Source: Locusta migratoria
Lineage: Eukaryota > Arthropoda > Insecta > Orthoptera > Acrididae
Direction of reading: 5' to 3'
DNA: 64,000 bases
Assembly (NCBI GenBank): GCA_026315105.1
Contig: CM048744.1
Span: forward strand, 662,659,676-662,723,675
Part shown: positions 58,687 through 64,000 of the stretch, piece by piece
Numbering within the stretch: position 1 is the stretch's first letter
Layout of the letters: each line of letters begins with the position of its first letter
Notes under the pieces: model-generated
Told to the model about the DNA's origin: nothing
The model's database searches: none
The model's input: the letters and a program-made list of their open reading frames with translations, nothing else
Position numbers and translations under genes: made by a program

Positions 58687-59262
58687 ATAGTAAGGACCGT
58701 TTACAACTCACCGCAAAGATGTGGCGACGAGCTGCGACAGGCACATACAAAAGACTCTCACATAAAACACTTTCAGCTATCGGCCATGGCTTTCTTCAGA
58801 AAATAGAACACTCACGCAATCACACAACACAGTCATACAACCATCACCTCCGGCTGCCGCACTTCGAATCACGCTCTGCGGCGAGTAAACCGGGGACGGA
58901 AAGGGCAGGGAGGGGAGAGGGATAGGAAGGATACATCACGGTGGTGGGGATGGGTTAGATGGAAATAATGAGATGCACCACCGTGAAGTAACCGTCCTAT
59001 CCCCTCTCCCCTTCCCGATTTACTCGCCGCAGAGCGTGATTCGAAGTGCAGCAGCTGGAGATTATGGTTGTACGACTGTGTTGTGTGCTTGTGTGTGTGT
59101 ACTGTTTTCTGAAGAAAGCCATGGCCAATAGCTGAAAGTGTTGATTGTGTGTGTCTTTTGTATGTGCCTGTCGCAGCTCATTGCCATGTCTCTGCGGTGA
59201 GTTGTAAACTGTCCTTACTATATTATTAATTCCAACCTGGACATTCCTTTATTACTATTAAT

Positions 59263-60120
59263 ATTTTTAGCTTTATGAACAGTGGCGAACAGTGCTCTAA
59301 TCTACCCGGATTGCTCATTATATGCACCACCACCTTTTGTATTTTCATAATTTCACTGATGTGAGGAGAATGTCTCCATATCAACAGTCCATATTCTATG
59401 TGTGACTGAAAGAGTTCAAAATAAATTATTCTTAAGAATTCTTTGTTTATTAGGCCCCTCTGCTTCCACATTAAATAAAAACTCAAGATAATTCTGAACA
59501 AGTGTGACTGATGTGTGCATCCCAACTTAACTTACATGTATTCCAAGTATTTTCACTGCTTTGTTTGACAAACCTAATATGGTTTTTCTCTGGGTTGCAA
59601 AGCAGAGTATTTGACAAGAACCAGTTTAGTACTCTTTGCATACTATTTTGCATCATACCTTGCAGATGTAATATATTCGCATGCTGCACTGTGCCATCCA
59701 AGTTGTATCATCAGCATAGCAGATAACAGAATTGCGAACACAGTGAGGTAAATAATTGACTGCAATTATAAAGTAGAAAGGTCCAAGGACAGAACCCTGT
59801 TGGACCCCTGTCTTAACTTCTTGCATATGTGAACACCTATTTTTAACGGAGACAAACTGTTTCCTATTTGTTACATATGATTCAATTACTGCTTGAGCAG
59901 ATTCTTGTACACCACACTATTGGAGTTTATCAAGTAAGATACCACAAGAAATGCAATCAAATGCCTTACTTAAATCACAGGTGAACAAGAGTGTGAAAAA
60001 CACTCTTGTATACCATCGCTTCTCTCAGAGATAAGATGATTCTCAGAAGGAGGGATCTCAACAGGTCTGATGTTAACCTTTTGCACAAAAATGAAATAGT
60101 CTTCACCTCCATCTGTTGAA
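59263..60120 (-). pseudogene. CR1/jockey-like LINE RT fragment
   Basis: The minus strand reads, in order, the 'GVQQGSVLGPFYF' RT block near 59790, SVICYADDTTW near 59720 (catalytic YADD retained), VLNWFLSNTLLCNPEKNHI (59483-59701), and IEYGLLIWRHSPHISEIMKI (59226-59525). Endonuclease missing; frames broken. The fold-back element inserted near its 3-prime end. Confidence 0.75.
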
Positions 60121-60740
60121 TTTCAACTAGTTGTACCAGAGACAGTGCATAGCCAGGGAGCTTGTGGAGTATTGTGAAATAAAATTTCTTGGTATATCAA
60201 GGCCAAATTATGTTGTCATATCTAGATTGTATCATTGTACAACACAAAATAGGTTCAGCACATTCGAGCTACCATTGAAGGACTTAGGGTATATCATAAG
60301 GCATCTCACAATTGTTTCATGACGCTTGTACAAGCTTCTGCAATATGCTAAGAATACTGGAGCTATATTGTACAAATAACTATGCTACACATAAGAAAGG
60401 CTGCATTTAAAACTTTTTATTCATTTATTTTCATAGTCCTATATTTTGAGTTATCAGTCTTGGTATAATGTGGGCTATCATGAATTCCTCTTCTCCATCA
60501 ACCTTTGCATTTGCACCCTATATCTTCAAATATCTGCCGGATGTATTTCAGTCTACAGTTTTTACTCTCTACAGATTCCTCTAAGACTTTGGAGGTTATT
60601 CTCTGTCCCTTCTTCTTGTCATTTTTTCCTTATGTACCTTTCTCGCTGGTCTATATAAATACCTTGCATATTACTTTAGTGTCAATATTTTACGACACGA
60701 TTCCAACATTCTGCTTTGACTTAAAGCACTAGTATACAGT
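60120..60740. other. Unassigned sequence
   Basis: No identified feature. Confidence 0.4.
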
Positions 60741-60742
60741 GC

Positions 60743-61130
60743 TGTACTTTGACCAATGGCGTCATTAACATGTCGGAAAACCCGAATACGGGATATCTTA
60801 ATACTTCTCTATTGTAGGTAATAAATGAAGTGTAGTTATCCTCGTAAATTACAGATAACAGAATGTACCATCGATCACAGTTCCCAAACCAAAAATTCGC
60901 GCCTTCGGAGCTCACACGCGAAAATAAAAATCTATTCCTTACCATCAGATGGTAGCTACAGATCACTTTTTAAACACAAAATATGAATCTATAATGTGTT
61001 CTGTTTGTAAACAAACTGTCGTCTTTAACTCAGCCTTCTACAAAAATGTACGCACCTCAAAACTACCGCGCTAAGATGTCACGGGTCAAAGCTGACGAGT
61101 GGAATCGCGTCCACATGACCCACTTTAGGC
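60743..61130. repeat. Possible MITE with inverted ends
   Basis: 60743-60800 is an inverted copy of the 55700 repeat (GACATGTTAATGACGCCATT when reversed), and 61070-61125 a direct copy (GTCACGGGTCAAAGCTGACG). Together they may bound one element, but the edges are not exact. Confidence 0.4.
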
Positions 61131-61364
61131 AACAAAAGGCAATAATCAGTTAATGCCCATTTCTTTTATTTTAATGATTATTGGTTCTTAAATTCTTGCT
61201 ACAGTACTATTGTAACCTGCCCATCCTATTGATAAAATAACTTTAAAAGCTAGTAATTGTACGGTAGTGGAGAGATGTGCTTTATGAAACCTCTAAAGGC
61301 TTGCCACCTCAAAGTCACCAAATAGCGAATTCAGTACTAGGTCTACCATTAAACTGCTACAGAT

Positions 61365-61500
61365 AGATTAGATTAGTACTTGTTCCATAGATCATGAATA
61401 CGACACTTCGTAATGATGTGGAACGTGTCAGTTTAATGAAAGGTGTCTTTACAAATTATTACTTTGTACTAAATATTACATTTACTATTTTTTTTTTTTT
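61365..61500 (-). mobile_element. LINE 3-prime-end fragment
   Basis: Second copy of the 1455-1575 repeat, with GATTAGATTAG at the end and CATGAATACGACACTTCGTA inside, followed by a T run at 61485. Confidence 0.65.
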
Positions 61501-61519
61501 TCAAATTTACTAATTTATA

Positions 61520-62400
61520 TCTAATTAGGCCCTTACACCAGTGCGTACAAATTATTTTACTTACCATAAAGATAGTGGAAGAATGAAAACAGGTTTTAGT
61601 CACTTTTTTCTTCTTACAAAGTAACCAACGTTAGAAATTAATACTACAGCATACACTACAAGAACGATAAACCCGGTAAGAGTTACCAGATATTCTCTTC
61701 TATCCGGACGACCTCTTTGTGGAAAATACTTTAACAAAACGGGGACTGTCCTTTTCTTTTAGTTACCGTAGGCCTACATAATTTTTTTTCAGCTTGAAAG
61801 TGCGGAAATACGACACTTTGAACTCTCACACAATCACTAAATACCGCTGAGACACAAGTTACGACTTCACTCTTCAGAGCAAGTGAAGTAAATGGCATGG
61901 GAATTAACGTGGAATAGCACATTTGAGGCGGCCAATTAAAAGCATTACCCAAGCAAACGTGCAAGATACCTGTGTCCTCAATAATGTCAAATTATAACAT
62001 TTTTGCAAATTTTAGCATGAATCTGGAAGTGTCGTATTTTTTGAAAACTGACATCTGGTACGGTAACCGTAGATAAATGGTAGCACTCAGATTAAATTCA
62101 ACTGCAAGGGGCTATCCTATCTATATTCTGTGGCAAGTAAAAAACCGAACTGATTAACAAAGCAACAGTGTCGCCAACAGTATGTAACTTTCCCCAGCCA
62201 GACTGACAGTAAAACAGACTAAAAGTGTACAAAAAGAACGGGATTTTACATTTTTATTCGGCAGCACAGAAATGGTACTGGAGTGCCGTTCACTAGAGAA
62301 ATAGACAGTAAAAATTACAGGTTGAAATGCAATTTACGTGTCGGTGGCTGCTGCGTTACTTAAGAGATTAAACTGGAAACAACATACAGACGGTCTGCTC
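61520..62400. other. Unassigned sequence
   Basis: Nothing recognised. Phrases such as GGAAATACGACACTTTGAAC show no open frame of note. Confidence 0.35.
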
Positions 62401-62409
62401 GCTGAAACG

Positions 62410-62619
62410 TTTGAGTTCAGCTACGTATGGTGTTAAAGGTTATTGCAAATTTTGGCGATAAGAATCTCAGTAAATTAGCTTACTATGCCTATTTTCATTC
62501 ACTGCTTTCGTATTGCATCATATTATGGGGTAATTCATCATTGAGTAAAAAAGTATTCATAAGCTTGTAATCAGAATAACTGCTAGAGCCCACCCACAAT
62601 CATCCTACAGACATCTACG
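62410..62619 (+). pseudogene. LINE ORF2 tail fragment
   Basis: The plus strand read across a frame break gives LSKLAYYAYFHSLLSYCIIL, then WGNSSLSKKVF and ITARAHPQSSYRH, the tail just before the HSYNTR block. It resembles 3330-3749. It stops at CATCTA, where a mariner end begins, probably at TA. Confidence 0.65.
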
Positions 62620-62768
62620 AGGCGCGTCCAGAAAGTAAGTTCCGTTTCAATTTATCTCCGCTGCAGCGCTGCGATTGCAGTTCCGCACATGCGCTGTAGA
62701 CGATGTGTATCAAGGAGAAGGACGTGCGGCATTTGGAGATCGCTGTCAGTTACATACGCTTTGTTGTA
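62620..62768 (+). mobile_element. Mariner 5-prime end, truncated
   Basis: CGAGGCGCGTCCAGAAAGTA, then GCAGCGCTGCGATTGCAGTT and AAGGAGAAGGACGTGCGGCA match the start of the mariner at 14350 in layout (GGAGAAGACATGTATGCC there). It is cut off by the next repeat before the transposase. Confidence 0.65.
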
Positions 62769-62771
62769 GAG

Positions 62772-64000
62772 TTGGGCAACACGATTCTTTTTTATGAATC
62801 GATTCTTGCGATTCAATCCCACATTGTGAATCGATTCCTACGATTCGTTTACGATTCTTTCGCGATTCTTTAGTCTGCATTGGCGCGATTCTACATCTTG
62901 CTCATAGATGGCAATACATGTCTGTGTTATTGATGTTGGAATCTTAAACTTTTGCATCTGTTCCTACGATTCGTTCACGTTGTTTCTGGCCTGCGACGGC
63001 ACGATTCAGATCTCAAAAATTCTCGAGAAAATAGTCTGAAGTTTAGCGAGCGGTTATAAATGCATATTACACTACCAACTATTTCTGCTGTCATCATAGC
63101 TCATTTAATAGCATTGCAGATTTAGTGAACGTAGGACAATTATTTCGAATCCTGCAGTAACCGTATATATATATATATATATATTTTCGTTCTGTTTGAA
63201 TACTTCGGCAATTTAAATATAAATATAATTAAATCTATGGTAATTAATAGGTATCTAATCATTATAAAATACTTACGTGAAATCAATTAGTTGAAGGAAA
63301 CAAGAAATAAACATTAAAAATAAAAATCCGTTTCTAAATATTAAATTTCTTTTGAGATGCAAGAAATCATTTTTTATTAAAATGTTTCTTTTTTCTAAAA
63401 TCGGTTTCTCTCAGGAAAGCTGATAACGTAAAAACCAAAATGGCAAAAAATATTTTTGAGATGGCTTTAAAAACATTTAAAATCGCGTTTTTATCTAAAA
63501 AGAATATTTTTGTAAAATTGATTTATTACAAAAACCATAACTACGTAGATGAACTCGAAAAGCTAAAACCTCTCTAAACACAAAATATAATCTAAATCGT
63601 TACAGCCATTTCCAGGATACGCGAAATATACATGTGTAAGGATTTCTAGTTTAAATACATAATATGTAAACTTTATAAAAGACGTATATTCGCATGTATT
63701 GGCAGCTGTGTATTTCGCTGCGTTTTGTTTCTGTCATGTGTAATTCGTGAATAGGCTAATAATTAACAGCTCACGATCTTCGTTCTGTGCTTCCTTTGTT
63801 CACACGCTTTCTGGCTTTCGTAATTATTCGGCACGATTCGCCACTTGCTTTCGAATCATGAATCGTTAGACAGGCGATTCTTCTGAACGACGATTCGTCC
63901 CCCCTCTTCTCTCCGGCATTCGGCAAGATTCGACAGTCGCCTTCGAATCGTGAATCGTTGGAACTTAAGAATCGTCACGACTCACGAGACAGACGACGCT
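62772..64000. mobile_element. Element with dense GATTC/GAATC motifs, probably hAT, open at the edge
   Basis: It starts GAGTTGGGCAACACGATTC. Blocks at 62785-62890 and 63830-64000 hold about twenty CGATTC or GAATCG motifs, with AT-rich sequence and a (TA)n tract (63165-63183) between. Clustered short motifs near both ends, and a TTGGGCAA start, are typical of hAT elements, where they bind transposase. No transposase frame is visible. The right end may lie outside the window. Confidence 0.5.

Larger units (their letters stand above)
57889..59247. mobile_element. Fold-back Penelope-type element with 15-bp duplication
   Basis: Flanked by TTTATTACTATTAAT at 57874-57888 and 59248-59262. Its arms (58690-58930 and 58990-59235) are inverted copies: GTTTACAACTCACCGCAAAG against its reverse near 59205, and CGAATCACGCTCTGCGGCGA near 58864 against its reverse near 59025. 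Both arms contain CTGAAGAAAGCCATGGCC hairpins. The right end has an extra CCAACCTGGACATTCC, also the layout of the element at 43007-45052. A hAT element sits in the left arm. There is no coding capacity. Confidence 0.8.

Noticed and set aside
60930..61010. Possible first exon of the host gene ending at ATG/GTAAGG near 60947
   Set aside because: Only a donor-like site; no open coding stretch or start in convincing context can be shown.

Overview
The window is nuclear DNA from a large, transposon-saturated insect genome. An orthopteran, most likely a Schistocerca-type locust, fits best. The clues are a tRNA-derived SINE at 20894-21094 and several other dispersed repeats that I recognise from grasshopper genomes, together with very long introns packed with RTE, CR1/jockey-like, I-like and Penelope-like elements. 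The species call rests on recall of repeat families and was not checked by a search. No bacterial features, rRNA genes, CRISPR arrays or functional tRNA genes were seen.

Host gene. I could reconstruct one real gene. It lies on the minus strand and its coding exons are spread across most of the window: 52227-52361, 46753-47258, 40271-40402, 12559-12693 and 267-328, in transcription order. All five have AG acceptors and GT donors, and their phases join into one open frame of about 320 codons. The gene is open at both ends: earlier exons lie to the right or outside, later exons lie left of base 1. I do not recognise the protein. Its middle looks like a degenerate EF-hand pair.

Transposons. Almost everything else is mobile DNA inside this gene's introns. 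From left to right: a Penelope-like (PLE) fragment with terminal-repeat copies (1976-3320); a CR1-like LINE (3325-7120, minus); an R1-like RT scrap (8100-8620); a Ty3/Gypsy pol relic (9340-10700); PLE and LINE relics around a dead mariner (12950-16080); an I-type LINE with RNase H (17690-23210, minus) hit by a SINE; a SINE split by a LINE that is split by a Penelope terminal-repeat array (23621-25500); an RTE copy split by a nearly intact two-ORF LINE (25571-32740); a full-length RTE inserted inside another full-length RTE (33508-40017); a piggyBac element carrying a Penelope element (41147-45450); and RTE and Gypsy scraps with a solo LTR (47440-51830).

Right of the last exon found (52362-64000) are further LINE tails, SINEs, a fold-back element carrying a non-autonomous hAT (57889-59247), and at the edge a LINE fragment, mariner end and hAT-like end in series.

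The most intriguing pattern is a short hairpin that recurs in many unrelated-looking repeats. It has the layout CTGANGA, N, stem, 3-nt loop, stem, GAAA, with compensatory stem changes between copies. It resembles the core of a hammerhead ribozyme, a motif known from Penelope-like elements.
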